Shown here piece by piece: positions 1-11,609 of a stretch of DNA of 64,000 nt. The notes under the pieces were generated by a model that saw only the letters and a program-made list of their open reading frames with translations, made no database searches and had not been told where the DNA came from. Positions within the stretch are counted from its first letter, which is position 1; the number at the start of each line of letters is the position of its first letter. The DNA is from Carnegiea gigantea (taxonomy: Eukaryota > Streptophyta > Magnoliopsida > Caryophyllales > Cactaceae), in assembly GCA_029747015.1 (NCBI GenBank), contig JAKOGI010001963.1, positions 68,501 through 132,500 of the forward strand. The letters are read 5' to 3'. The position numbers were made by a program, and so were the translations under genes.

Positions 1-1191
1 AATGAAGCGTAAGGGAATTTGTTCGCAAGGAGATATGAGAATCATGGTCTTTGTGACCGAGAGGAACTATTGACCAGTAACGATCACAATAATGACCCAT
101 AAATCTCAAAATTGATTTGCTGTTACAAAGTAGATCAATTTTATATTAATTAGTAATAATTAGGCATTAAGTTCCCTGATTCTGTATGAGGCTATGTGCC
201 ACTAGAAAAGGGGGGTGTGAATTAGGGAATGACATAGCAACAAGTAAGAATCACTTCCTAGATATAATCCACTCTCTAACCTTTCCCTCACATTACTTAA
301 CCATCTTTGAAGGTTCGGGTTTTGGAGCGTGAATCACTAGTGAGTCTAGTAGTTACCATAACCGTCGATAGCAATAAAAAAGCGTAAAGATCTAGGTTAA
401 ATTTCCGCAAAGTAACCTCTATTTACCAACAATGGATATTTGAGCCAAAACAAACAGAGCCCAAGAAAGATGCAAACCTAAAGAGAATTAGTAAGAGATG
501 GGGGCATCCTAGCCTATAGCTTGACGCAACTTCATTTAAGATCTTCAATGGAGGTTTCCGTCTCCACAAAACTAGCCAAATTGCTATAAACTGAAATAGA
601 TATAAAGAATCCTTAACATACAAGAAAGAGAGTCAGATGCAGGAACAGGGTGGAAAGAAACTAAAATAGAACCCAACTTCGTAAAATCTTAAAGCTAAAA
701 ATCACAAACTTTGTCCAAAAATCAGTAGTTTTGACTTTGAATGCAAGAAATTAAAGCTGCAAAAACAAATCTAATAAATAAAATTGAAAACATTGGAGAA
801 ATTCAAATCAAAATAATTCTAAAGTTAACCATGAAAATCTACCAAGTGCTAAAATTTTATCCTGATGGAGGTAGTTTTAATTTGTACCAATTTCGGCTTG
901 AACTTGAATACTAATGGCGGTATGCATTGGAATCATCTCGATCATTCAAATTGATATGGGTGGATAAAGATGATGAATGGTGTTGATGATGATCAATGCT
1001 TGTGATGACTGGCACTGGCAAAGATACATGCGAAGCTAGTTGAGTTTTCGCTAAAGGTAGGAAAAGAGGATAGAATATTAAGAGGGGCAAGGAGAGTGAA
1101 GTCATATAAGATGTGAGAAGCAATTAAAATTTCTTTTAAACTGGATTTTAGGCTACCTTGGTAGAAACTCCATCTAAATATTGGATTGATC
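1..1191. other. Anonymous non-coding DNA, possible old LTR fragment
   Basis: I see no supportable gene. Short open frames on the minus strand (for example 423-623 and 911-1123) have no recognisable motif and AT-biased composition. On the minus strand, 165-431 has the texture of a copia LTR 3' end: it begins with TGTTGG near 431 and contains a C-rich tract near 205-225 like those that precede Sirevirus LTR ends. There is no partner LTR, primer site or target duplication, so this is only a hint. Confidence 0.3.
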
Positions 1192-1746
1192 TTAGGGATG
1201 GCGACGAGTTAGATTTGAGCTAGATCCATCTGAATCTAAACTCATTTAATTTTGTTCCACCTGGATCTGCCCTAGACCCTTTAGATATGAAAAGATGGGA
1301 ACCAGATTCAGACTCAGATCTTATGGATCTAATAGATTCATGGATTCTCAATGAGTCCTGACTGTTTTTCACATTGAAGATTATTTTTTCTCCATGTCAA
1401 CATAAATTACCACATTCTAGAGACAAATAACTAAATTTAGAAGATATGATATTTAATAAAAAAAATTCTAGTGACACATGCCATAAATATTTTTACTTAT
1501 GACTTACACACCAAAAATAATATTTTAACACAAACTGCAAAGACAAAGTCCATCAAATTTTAAACAAACATAATAAAATAATTGTTCTTCTATGATCAGT
1601 AGCAAGCAAAGTGGTTCTAACATTTACTAGTTTACAGTTGCTTTACCCAATTGTCCCTGCCACATTTTTTTAAAAAAAATTAATAGGTTTTAAAACAAGT
1701 CTCAGGTTGGGCATGGATCTGACTTTTTCAAACCCAGACCCAAACC
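1192..1746. mobile_element. Probable hAT-type MITE fragment
   Basis: The left edge reads TTAGGGATGGCGACGAG, close to the TAGGGGTGGCAA terminus of plant hAT MITEs and of the better-defined copy at 58322-58958. The interior repeats GGATCT/AGATCC-like and GACCC/GGGTC-like words, the usual texture of these elements. No matching right terminus is present; the gypsy element begins at 1747 and may have truncated it. No coding capacity. Confidence 0.35.
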
Positions 1747-2826
1747 TGATGTACCCATAGAGGGGCAGTAAGATAGCCTTGATCAGGACCATCCAAACAG
1801 TCCAAGCAACCAAGAAATCAAGGCAAAAACTCAACTTGTCAAAGGGGACTAAACTGTCTAACTTTCAAGTTCAGCCCCAAAAAAAGCTGAACTTTTCTAC
1901 CTCATATCTTGAGTTACAAAAATGGAAATAAGGTGATTCTTGCACCATATGAAAGCTTAAGAAGTCAGGAATCCAAAGAATCAAGTTTGAAGTCATTTGG
2001 AGTTCATTGGTCTATCAAATTAAGCTCCAAAGTCAACTGCTCAAGATTTGCTCCCAGCAGCACCTGTTCTGAATATCAATGAGTGTTGGAGCTACTTAGC
2101 CAGCTGATTTGTGGGTTTTTTTACATCAAAAGTTGCCATGATATTTGTCAGTACGCCCCAAAATATGATGCCTTTTGTCCAAGGAATTTGCTCTTATTCA
2201 GCCACAAAGCACACGAAACACCCTTTTATCCGGTTTGGGCTGTTTTGTGTTTTGGCCTCTAACTAGCTGGTTCACCACCTATTTTTGGCTAATCAAGAGT
2301 ACTAGCAACTTTTCTAGAGTCCAAATGAGGTATTAGAAGAGTACTAATCAGATTGTATTAGATTATGACACCTATTTTGATGGAGACTTAAAGCTAATGT
2401 GTTGTCAAGCTTTAAGCTTCTACTTATACTTAGATTTAGCAAGTTACATTATTGTTTCCTAGCTTATTTGGACATGTAAGGTAGCTTGAAATGGGTTTTA
2501 AATACCCTCAATGACTCTTGTAATGTTCAAGTTAGTGAATTAAAAGTAAGGTTGAGTTTAAACTCCCTCTTGTGTTTACTTCTCTTGCTTATCTCTAGCC
2601 TAGTTCTATAGAGTGGTGATCAAGAGTCTCTTGTGATTTTTAAGTGGTTATATCTTATCTCAGTTGATCCAAGGGAGAGCTCTAAGTGTTCTTGGTGGTG
2701 ATATCTTATCCAAGGATGCTTAATTTATCGTGCTACGTTCCTTGCAAACCAAATCCGTGATCATCATACATTCACTACTAAAGATCGCTTCCTGGTTTCC
2801 TTGCTTAGGAACTTAGAAGTGCATCA
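1747..2826 (+). repeat. 5' LTR of gypsy element
   Basis: A 1,080-bp long terminal repeat, closely similar to 4803-5875 and differing by scattered substitutions and small indels (1,080 against 1,073 bp). It carries a hairpin at 1867-1894: AAGTTCAGC and GCTGAACTT flank a 10-base loop, and most of the stem is kept in the other LTR. The 3' part holds repeated AGTGGTGAT/TTGGTGGTGATA wording and the junction with the primer site. Confidence 0.88.
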
Positions 2827-2828
2827 AG

Positions 2829-2840
2829 TGGTATCAGAGC
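2829..2840 (+). other. Primer binding site, initiator tRNA-Met type
   Basis: TGGTATCAGAGC starts two bases after the LTR end. It is complementary to the 3' end of plant initiator tRNA-Met and is the standard minus-strand primer site of many plant LTR retrotransposons. Confidence 0.9.
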
Positions 2841-3125
2841 TTAGGCTACCCTCTTGGCCAAGCTTCTAACCCCAAACACATTCCTAAACACATTTTCAAA
2901 CACAAATCCTAAATCAACCCACAACGCACTCCTATGACAAACATTAACCGTGCCCAGGCAGATTTTTAGCACGGCCACACGATGCCCCTGGGACACGATC
3001 GTGCTTCAGTCCAACCTTTCCATTTCAGTGCCAATAGTTCGGCACGCCCTGACCATGCCAGTAAGCACGATCGTGCCTTCCACTTTCCGTTGCAAAACAA
3101 TAAAATCCTTCATTCGAGACCCAAG

Positions 3126-4110
3126 ATGTCTACTAGCACCTCTTTAGGAGAGAAGTTTGAACAACTTCTAAAAGCTAACGTCGAGAAGGATGCTCAACTT
3201 GAGTACTTGAGAAAACAACTTGATCAAGCTATGAGGAACAACCGGAAAGAGATTCAAAGCTCACACTCAACTAGTTGATCTGAATCCACGGAGGAAGAAA
3301 CCGAGAGCAACCCGTTTTCCTTCAAATGACGAGGATGAAGAAAGAAGACCAAGGAGAACAAGAAGAGGCAAGCAAATTGCCATGGATTTCAAGGTTGAAA
3401 TTCCGGAGTTTGAAGACCAACTCAACCCGGATGATTTCGTTGAGTGGATGAACACCGTGTAAAGAGTGTTTGAGTATAAAGATATTCCCAATGACAAGAA
3501 AGTAAAACTTGTAGCCTTGAAGCTTCATAGGTATGCTTCTATTTGGTGGAGCAATGTCTTAGCCAAGAGGGCTAGGAATGGGAAGGGGAAGGTTAAATCA
3601 TGGAGAAAGATAGAGGAAAAACTCAAAGCCAAATTTCTACCACCCCACTCCCTTCAAGACAACTACACCAAACTCTATAACCTTAGGCAAGAAACTAAAA
3701 GTGTAGAGGAGTATACCCGTGAATTTGAAAAGCTTGTCATGACTTGTGATATTAGGGAGGATGAAGCCCACACCATAGGGAGATACTTGGGAGGGTTAAA
3801 TGAGTCCATAAGGAATGTTGTGGAGTTACAACACTATACTACTCTTGATGAAGTTTGCTTACTAGCCCACAAAGTTGAACTCCAAAAGAAAGCCAAGTTC
3901 AAGAGAGAACCCTCAAAACCCTCTCAGAGTAGCTACCCTGTTGACAATAAAAGTTTTACTCCTACTCCTAAACCCCTAAACACACCTATGGCCCCCTACT
4001 ATAAAGCCAAACCCCATAAAATCACCCCTTAACCCTTATGAGAAGAGAAGGTGCTACAAGTGTCAAGGGTTTGGACATATAGCCTCAGATTATCCTAATA
4101 GAAAGGTTAT
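3126..4110 (+). pseudogene. Gypsy Gag (capsid and zinc knuckle), broken
   Basis: Gag packages element RNA into virus-like particles. Reading begins at ATG 3126 (MSTSTSLGEKFEQLL), with a short heptad-like stretch, and stops at TGA 3276-3278. The retrotransposon gag domain runs about 3370-3900 in another frame, with the family signature around YASIWWSNV and EEYTREFEKLV. A TAA at 3460-3462 and another at 4030-4032 interrupt it. The zinc knuckle at 4052-4093 reads CYKCQGFGHIASDY: C-x2-C-x4-H is present but the final Cys is Tyr, a TGT-to-TAT change. At least two frame changes are needed to follow the product, so it is a clear pseudogene. Family assignment is secure; clade is not. Confidence 0.8.
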
Positions 4111-4114
4111 CACC

Positions 4115-4660
4115 TTGGTAGAATATCAAGAACTAGAAGAAGTCGAATTAAAGGAAGGGAGTGACAAGGAGGTTCACCTAATGGAGATTAAGGAGGAATG
4201 TGTGGTGGGAGCGAATGAAGGAGAGTTACTTGTACTTAGAAGGGCTTTGAGTGGTAACAAGGGCTCCAACCATGAGGAGCAATGCACGGACATCTTCCAT
4301 ACAAAATGCACCATCAAAGATTGTATATGTTCACTCATTGTGGATGGGGAAAGTTGCACACATGTGGCTTCCACTACTTTGGTAGAGAAGCTTAAGCTCA
4401 AGGTCGAGCCTCACCCTCACCCTAACTCCATCCAATGGCTAAACCATAATAAGGGACTTAAAGTCTCAACTCATTACTCATCACTTTCTCAATTGGTGAA
4501 GGCTACTTTGATGAGTTATGGTGTGATGTCATTCCTATGGATGCTTGTCATATCCTATTGGGAAGGCCTTGGCTATATGATCGAAGGTTAATGCATGATG
4601 GTTACTAAAATACATACACTCTCCACAAAGATGGCTGAAAAATTACCTTAGCCCTCTTTG
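4115..4660 (+). pseudogene. Gypsy retropepsin-like protease, degenerate
   Basis: This continues in the frame of the zinc knuckle. The motif CSLIVDGESCTHVAS (about 4333-4377) corresponds to the active-site region of plant gypsy proteases, usually DGGS; the second Gly is Glu here, a G-to-A change. Downstream, LVEKLKLK and IQWLNHNKGLKV are family wording. The conserved MDACHILLGRPW segment at about 4538-4573 is in a shifted frame, so a one-base indel lies near 4500. The tract ends in unrelated stops near 4610-4660. It would have cleaved the Gag-Pol precursor and is non-functional now. Confidence 0.75.
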
Positions 4661-4792
4661 CTCCATAAAATAGAGCCAACAACCACCGAAAGCAAGCTTT
4701 GTCTCAACCGAGAGAATTCAGAGTTTTATGCATCCTCAAACCATATTTTGGTGATGATAACCTTGCGAATTTGAGGGTAAATTCTCCCCAAC

Positions 4793-4802
4793 AAGGGGAG
4801 GA
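4793..4802 (+). other. Polypurine tract of gypsy element
   Basis: AAGGGGAGGA lies directly before the right LTR, the expected plus-strand priming site. Confidence 0.75.
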
Positions 4803-5875
4803 TGATTTATACATGGAGGGACAGCAAGAGACCCTTGATCATGACCATCCAAACAGTCCAAGCAACTAAGAAATCAAGGCAAAAACGCAGCTTGTCAAAG
4901 GGGACTAAACTGTCTAACTTTCAGGTTCAGCTTGAAAAAAAGCTGAACTTTCCTACCTCATATCTTGAGTTATAGAAATGGGAATAAGGTGATTCTTACA
5001 CCATATGAAAACTCAAGAAGTCAGAAATCCAACGAATCAAGTTTGAAGTCATTTGGAGTTCATTTAATCTGTCAAATTAAGCTCCAAATTCAACTGCTCC
5101 ATATTCGCTCCCAGCAGCGCCTGTTCTGAATATCAATAAGTGTTAGAGCTACTTAGCCAGCTGATTTATGGGATTTCTTTGCATCAAAAGTTGTCACAAT
5201 ATTTATCAGTCCCCCCTCCCCCAAAAAATGGTGCCTTTTATCCAAGGAACTTGCTCTTATCTAGCCACAAAGCACACGAAACACCCTTTTACGCCGTTTG
5301 AGTTGTTTAAGCAGCTAGTTCACCACCTATTTTTGGGCTAATCTAGAGTACTAGCGACTTTTTTAGAGTCCAAATAAGGTATTAGAAGAGTACTAATCAG
5401 ATTGTATTAGATTATGACACCTATTTTGATGGAGACTTAAAGCTAATGTGTTGTCAAGCTTTAAGTTTCAACTTGTACTTAGATTTAGCAAGTTGCATTG
5501 TTGTTTGCTAGCTTATTTGGACATGTAAGGCAGCTTGGAATGGGTTTTAGATACCCTCAATGACTCTTATAATGTTCAAGTTGATGAATTAAAAGTAAGG
5601 TTGAGTTCAAACTCCCTTTTATGTTTACTTCTCTTGCTTATCTCTAGCCTAGCTCTCTAGAGTGGTGATCAAGAGTCTCTTGTGATCTTTGAGTGGTGAT
5701 ATCTTATCTCAATTGATCCAAGGGAAAGCTCTAAGTGTTCTTGGTGGTGATATATTATCCAAGAGTGCTTAGTTTATCTTGCTATGTTCCTTGCAAACCA
5801 AATCCGTGATCATCGTACATCCACTACTTGAGATCGCTTCTTGGTTTCCTTGCTTAGGGACTTAGATGTGCATCA
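4803..5875 (+). repeat. 3' LTR of gypsy element
   Basis: A 1,073-bp partner of 1747-2826, starting TGATTTATAC and ending TGCATCA. The hairpin is retained near 4923-4948 with a slightly different loop. Confidence 0.88.
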
Positions 5876-8213
5876 AGACCCAAGCAAAATTGGCATAAAA
5901 ATTACACAATAATAATTATTCCAAGCTAAATGAAATGTTAAGAGGAATAAAAATGTACAACCTTTTTTTTTTTATCAAACAACTCCTTAGCAGAGAGACC
6001 AAGTAATGAGATTGTCAGTGCTACATCGCATTGGCAAGGATTGCCTTCTCATCACTATGGGTATGTGTAAACTCAACTTTTTCATGAGTGTATGCTTTGC
6101 GTAACTTGTCAATGGGAACAATGTGATCATTTATAATGAGCATAATTTGGCTTATGGTACGTGTACATAGGGAATATAACCTTTGGAAATCATTTTCAAT
6201 AGGCATATCATTAGTAGATAGACTAAGTAGTGAGATTGTTAGTTCTACTTCGCATTGCCCAGGATTGCCTTCTCACCACCATGGGTACGTGTAAACTCAA
6301 CTTTTTCATGCGTGTATGCTTTGCTTAACTTGTTAATGGGAACAAACTGATCATTTATAATGAACATAATTCGACTTATGGTATGTGTACATAGAGAATA
6401 TAACCTTTGGAAATCATTTCCAATAGTCATATCATGAGATGGTTGATTAATAGCTCATTGAACTGGTATAATATATTGGACTCCTCCTAACTCAATAGCA
6501 AAATCTTCTATCGCTTCATTGTTGCTCATTATACTACTATTAACCATTCTCACTTTTCATCCAAAAAAATTTAAAAAGAAAACCATTCTCATTTATAGAG
6601 GATTCTTTTAGTTTCTCTATTCATTAATTCTTGAAGTAATAGTAATATTTTCCTAAAACAAATAGAACAACTACTGTTTATATATGATCATAATTCATAT
6701 TTATATTCTTCGAAGAATATATTATTTGGGATATAGATGCTATTAGCATTAGTATCAGCAAATTATGACAAAGTTAATTGCCAAAAGTTTTGAGTATTCA
6801 TCCTTATGAATTCACTCATTAACAATTCTAGTCCTATAAGCAATGATTTTTTAAATCTAAATTCATACTTTGATCTACAATATACCATGCAGATACAAAG
6901 ATTATTCTACTTGTTTCACTGGTCATACTAATTGTACCTTTCTTTTAACTTCTTGCACTAATGAAGACCTTTCTCCACATTTTTATATTGCACTCATACT
7001 TCTTAATAAATGAGGTTTAATAGTAAATTTTCAATTTTGATAAATTATTATTACATTTTCTTATTGATTTTTATAAGTTTATGGTTCTAGTCATATAAGA
7101 CCTACTAATTTTTATTACCATCTTCATATTCATCTTGCATTACTATCTCTAAAATTTCCCCATTATGTTTCAGAGCAAGGTCTAGTGCTCTTTCCTTGTT
7201 AAGCTCAAAATAGTCTAAGCAGCCTTGAGAGTTTCAATAAACTTGTTCTTTCTATTTTTTTTAATGCTCATTGGCATATAGACTGACTTCTCTGTATGTC
7301 CAACATTTACTACTATATTTGTTTGTTGTGACAATAGGCTGCTTTTCTAAAAACATATTCTCTTTTTAGTACTAGACTAATTATAATACGTTTTTCTTAT
7401 CTTTTTCACATCTCTATGTACTTTCTTATAGAGTTTCCTCTTTCTTATTTTTTCATATTCACTATCACATGGATGTGGAGTATCCAAGTATATTAGGAAT
7501 TGTTTCTTCATTTTCTTTTACCTTCGGATAACTAAACATTAGTCATAACCGATTTTCTTAAAATAAGAAATTTTCATACTCACAGTACAATTATATAAAA
7601 TGCTTTTTCAAGTCATTCTACATATTTCATTGATTCCAAAATTTATCGAATGACTTCACTTGTCATAGAATGTACCAAGACTTGTTTCACTATGACCAAT
7701 GCTGTAATAACATTAACTAAACTCAGTACATAATGTTTTAGCTACCTCATATCAAGAGTTCTTCATTATTAATGTTTTTTGGCCACTTTTGAACTTCTTC
7801 ATCAGAATCAAGTTTGGCTACAATGAATTTAGTTTCTATTTCTTTACATAATGTGTTGAGCATAGCAGCTGGTGTTTTCATTGGTCCCATTATATTTTTA
7901 CCTTCCTCACTTAGTGACTTGCACCAATCCACTATAGTGCTAGAAACGTTGTGTTTGATGTAATTTAAGAAATTCTCAACAGTTCATGTAGTATTGAAAT
8001 TCAGATTATTTTTCATTGCTTTCTTCAATGTTTCTTCCCTACTATGAGCTCTATCAGTCTTTAGGATATTATCAATTTAGCTAATCAAGTTAACACATTT
8101 TCGTCAAAGGGCAGTGTTTTTTTAGGATGAACCCAAGCAAAAAGTTACTTCTTGGTCACATTGTAGTGTACCTAAAGTCTCATATTGTTCTTGAAAACTC
8201 ACCAAGATCTCAT
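5876..8213 (-). pseudogene. Decayed antisense coding-like sequence, unidentified
   Basis: No intact gene. On the minus strand several short stretches look protein-coding but are separated by stops and AT-rich filler: 6245-6430 and 6021-6206 (paired copies, see the tandem duplication), 7747-7932 (a 61-residue segment containing EEGKNIMGPMKTP), a stretch near 7470-7520 and one near 8115-8205. Their spacing and amino-acid texture suggest exons of an old gene or transposon ORF. I recognise no family. A related segment near 8115-8205 recurs at 9073-9130 and about 20545-20600. The remainder is AT-rich with nothing recognisable. Confidence 0.3.
5990..6433. repeat. 224-bp tandem duplication
   Basis: Two adjacent copies (about 5990-6209 and 6214-6433) align at an offset of 224 bases with scattered substitutions. 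Each contains a 61-codon minus-strand open frame beginning MPIENDFQRLYSL or MTIGNDFQRLYSL. Most base differences leave the peptides similar, but no protein family is recognised. Confidence 0.8.
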
Positions 8214-9036
8214 GGCTTGTTTGGTTCTATGTAATCAAAGTGGCAATGCAATCAAAATGGTAATAGTGATTCCATTACCAAGTTTTGTTGCCATTACACT
8301 TGGTTGCCATTAAGGAATGTAATCAAGATTGTATTGTAATCACATTTACCTCAATTTATGTAACTATAAGTACTTGACTTTTTCTAGACAATTGTGATTG
8401 TGTACCTTTGAATCAAAGTCTTCCCAACTATAAGCTATTATAGTTGGGAACTTTCTCTCTCTTCTCTCCATTGTCTCTCCTCTACTTTTCCTCTCTTATT
8501 ACTTTGACACCATTTTTTTAAAGGTTTGAAGCCCCCTCTCACATCTCTCTTATCTCTCTATTAGATAAAGTTTAACCTAGGCCATGATCATATTATTATA
8601 ACTACATTTTCGTACGTTCTAAACATCATGTCTCTCTTTCTCTCTCTCTCTCACATTCTCATCATCATCATCTTCTTCTTCTCTCTACTTGGTAAACTTG
8701 AACAATATTATATTATTGTAATATGGAAGAAATAGAATGAAGTAAGTCTCATGTAAAATATCGTAATCATGATGATAAGATATTGGATGATAATTATCAA
8801 CAAAGCTACAAATAATTAAAATAGACAAACATAAAATACAAATTGAATTGTAAGCACTTCACGTCACGTGTAAAATTAAGTATTGTTTATAGCTGAATTC
8901 ATTCCATTACACTTGTAAAAACTTTGTAACCAAACATTGTAATGTAATTATTATCCCATTTCATTACACTAACAATTATATTATATGGTTGATTCCATTG
9001 CATCGTGATTGCATTACTTTCAACCAAAGGGGACAT
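8214..9036. mobile_element. Inverted-repeat non-autonomous DNA element (probable MITE)
   Basis: The left edge GGCTTGTTTGGTTCTATGTA and the right edge ending TTGCATTACTTTCAACCAAAGG are imperfect inverted repeats of about 35 bp, sharing TTTGGTT and GTAAT(C/G)...GCAATC words. The interior is rich in ATTACA/TGTAAT words and has no coding capacity. CATG occurs beside the left edge and at the right edge, but I cannot fix a target duplication, so superfamily is open. Confidence 0.4.
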
Positions 9037-9974
9037 GAAAGGTTTGCGATTACATTACTAATTTTTTTTCCAAGAGCATTGTTTTTGTTAGGAAGAATCC
9101 AAAAAAAAGTTGGTTGTTCGTCCTATTGTAAAACACCTAGGCTCTTTATAACTCTTTACAACTTTTTATAGTTCCTTGCACCTTTTACTAAATTCTTATA
9201 TCATCTTATATCTCCTTACATTTTAAATCTCCTCACGTATTTTTTTATACCATTCAACTTATCATTTATCTTTTTCTCATATTTATAGAAATACGTATAT
9301 ATTTTTTATATACTACCAACATTAAAAATCTTACTGCCTTTTTTCTAAACATAATATCTTTATAAATATAGAAACAATAATTTAACGATGTGAATTAAAA
9401 TTTGAGTTTCAAGATGAAGCACATATGCCGTTGTAGAGAAAATAATCAACATGTTTTAAAATTATAATACAAAAATCGCATTTATGTTTGAACTTCAACA
9501 TGAATCATATACAAAAATAGTTATATTGTAGGTGACGAAAGCATTTCAGCAATCTTATCCCTAAGTTTATCTATGACAACTTGATTGCTATCATCCTCTA
9601 ATTGCACATTGGGTTAAATTTAATTTCAAAATGTTTAATTTAAATAGGATTTTATTTTTAGGGTTCTTTTTAATTTTGTTGAGAAAAGTTATTTCTTTTA
9701 AAATTTGCTTATAGGGAGGTGAAACTAATGTTACTAGTAAAAAACCACCTCAAATGTAGAAGAGATTTTGTTATACATATTTGTTGACTTGAATTTTTTT
9801 TTTTTATTGTTATTTAATTGACTCATTTAAGGGTCTATTTCATTAATTATGTTATTTCAATACTAATTTTATCGTCTAATTGCAGAAAAATAACATTTTT
9901 TCTGTAATGTTAAAATATAATTTGTTTACTGATGTTATAAAATTTATTTCATAAATATCAGTGATATATGTAAT
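9037..9974. other. AT-rich non-coding DNA with degenerate minisatellite
   Basis: 9060-9130 is a diverged copy of 8115-8205. 9125-9240 is a loose tandem repeat of a roughly 10-12 base word of the type CTTTACAACTTT, like the stretch at 20290-20520 beyond the Sirevirus-like insertion. The rest to 9974 is AT-rich with nothing recognised. The last five bases, GTAAT (9970-9974), are the target duplication of the next element. Confidence 0.5.
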
Positions 9975-11553
9975 TGTTGGGAAATTGTTGACCCCATCAT
10001 TATGTAATGTAAGGTTTTGATGATAACAAACACAAATGGAATATACACTTGAATGTGTTGATCGAACAGGTTCCAAATACTGTTTAGAAAACTTTGAAAT
10101 TGCTTGATTAACCATGGTCGAGAGCAGGTCTTAAGAACAGGTCCTCAGAACAGCTGAATGCAAAGAACTTAAAGCACATCAAAGACATGGAGTACTCAAG
10201 GAACAGTTCAGGAAACAGTTCTGAGTAACATCGTAGCAACAGGTCTTAAGAACAGTTCCTCAGAACAGCTGAATGGAAAAGAACTTAAAGCTCATCAGAG
10301 ACATGAAGAACTCCAGGAACAGCTCAGGAAACAGTTCTGAGTAACACTACAGCATTGAAGTAACAAGTCAAGATCCTATAGATGCTGCCCGGTTGATTCA
10401 ACAAGAGTCTTGGTCTGTCATAGGTTTTATTTTCTTAGATTCTTGTTAATATGCCACTTGGAAGAACTCGATTCAACATTTACTTTGAATGATTTTTAAG
10501 AACACTGTCTCAGATCAGTTCTGAGATCAGGGTTCAGACTGTTTTCAAGCCAAAATGATTTTTCACAGATTTTTCCAAAATCTTGGGTTGAAGATTTTTT
10601 GAAATTATTTGAAATATATTTTCTGTTATCATTAAACCCAGGATAAGTTAATTTTTGGCTTTGAGAATATATTGTGGAGATTTTGAGTCTAGCTTTTAAG
10701 GGAAATCGTTTACAAAACAAATCAAACTCTTATTTTTGGAATATAAGATAGGAAATTTCAGGATTTGGCAACTGAAAATATTAGTCACTTTCCATAATCT
10801 TTTTAGGAGCAAAAAGATTTTATACTTGTGGATCAAGCACACAAAAAAGATCTTGTTGCCCTCTACTATTTAAGGAGCTTCTCCACCTCCACATTGAAAA
10901 TCATCACACACGGTTTTACACACGATTTTCATAAATATTGTGAGAAAGTTTTTACACGGTTTTTCTAGGGATTTAACTTGCAAATCATATTTTCAGAAAA
11001 ACCTTCAAAGTGTGTGTGAATATTGAGGTATCTTCTTTAGCATACTAGGAGCAAAAATTGTACCTTACATTCTCTTAGTTAGAAGTACAAAAGTAAGGTG
11101 TTTTTATTCTCTTCTTTCATCAAAGTGAGAGTTGAGTATGTCCAAGCCTAGGGAGGCTTTGGACGTGTGTAATTCGTCTTGGGGAGACGATTACGTGAGT
11201 GTGTTCAAGTCTGGGAGACTAGGACGTGGTGTGTAACTAGTCTAAAGGTAGACAGTTACGTGTGTTGCAATTGTAATAGAGAAGGTTACCTTTGTAACGT
11301 GTTTAGCCTGTTTAGTGGAAGTGTGTGAAAATCCTACTGGGGTAGGTCGTGGTTTTCACCTCGGTTGGGCTCGAGGTGTTTCCACGTAAAAATCTTGTGT
11401 TCTTACTTTTTACTTATTTTCGCTGTTTTACACCTTCTGTGCACGTTACAAACAGTCCGTCCAAACAAGTTCCAAGGCTGCTCCCAGAAACTGCGAAAAT
11501 CTGCCAACACAATTCACCCCCCCTCTTGTGTCAGTGTACTCCCAATTCTAACA
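9975..11553 (+). repeat. 5' LTR of Sirevirus-like element
   Basis: 1,579 bp, TGTTGGG to TCTAACA. A TATTTAAG box lies at 10867-10874. An internal 115-bp tandem duplication occupies 10122-10350. GAACAG words are frequent (seven copies by eye). The end has the C-rich stretch CACCCCCCCT characteristic of the lineage just before the terminal segment. Confidence 0.92.
10122..10350 (+). repeat. 115-bp tandem duplication inside the LTR
   Basis: Two copies (about 10122-10236 and 10237-10350), each with CAGGTCTTAAGAACAG, CCTCAGAACAGCTGAATG and GAAACAGTTCTGAGTAACA. The same pair is in the 3' LTR at about 18797-19024, so it predates insertion. It lies upstream of the TATA box, in the U3 enhancer position. 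Confidence 0.85.
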
Positions 11554-11555
11554 AG

Positions 11556-11567
11556 TGGTATCAGAGC
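11556..11567 (+). other. Primer binding site, initiator tRNA-Met type
   Basis: TGGTATCAGAGC begins two bases after the LTR. Confidence 0.92.
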
Positions 11568-11609
11568 AGGTTCTCATTAGAAAGATTAACATCTTGAGAG
11601 ATCCTAAAC

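Larger units (their letters stand above)
1747..5875 (+). mobile_element. Ty3/gypsy retrotransposon, pol largely deleted
   Basis: Two direct repeats of about 1.08 kb (1747-2826 and 4803-5875), each starting TGAT and ending TGCATCA, flank about 2.0 kb of internal sequence. A TGGTATCAGAGC primer site follows the left LTR and a purine tract precedes the right one. Flanks are AAACC (1742-1746) and AGACC (5876-5880), a 5-bp target duplication with one change. The internal region holds gag and protease, then jumps at about 4720-4740 to what looks like the last codons of pol; RT, RNase H and integrase are absent. The protease wording (CSLIVDG, then a zinc-knuckle Gag upstream) fits Ty3/gypsy, perhaps a Reina-like chromovirus. 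It cannot be autonomous. Confidence 0.85.
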
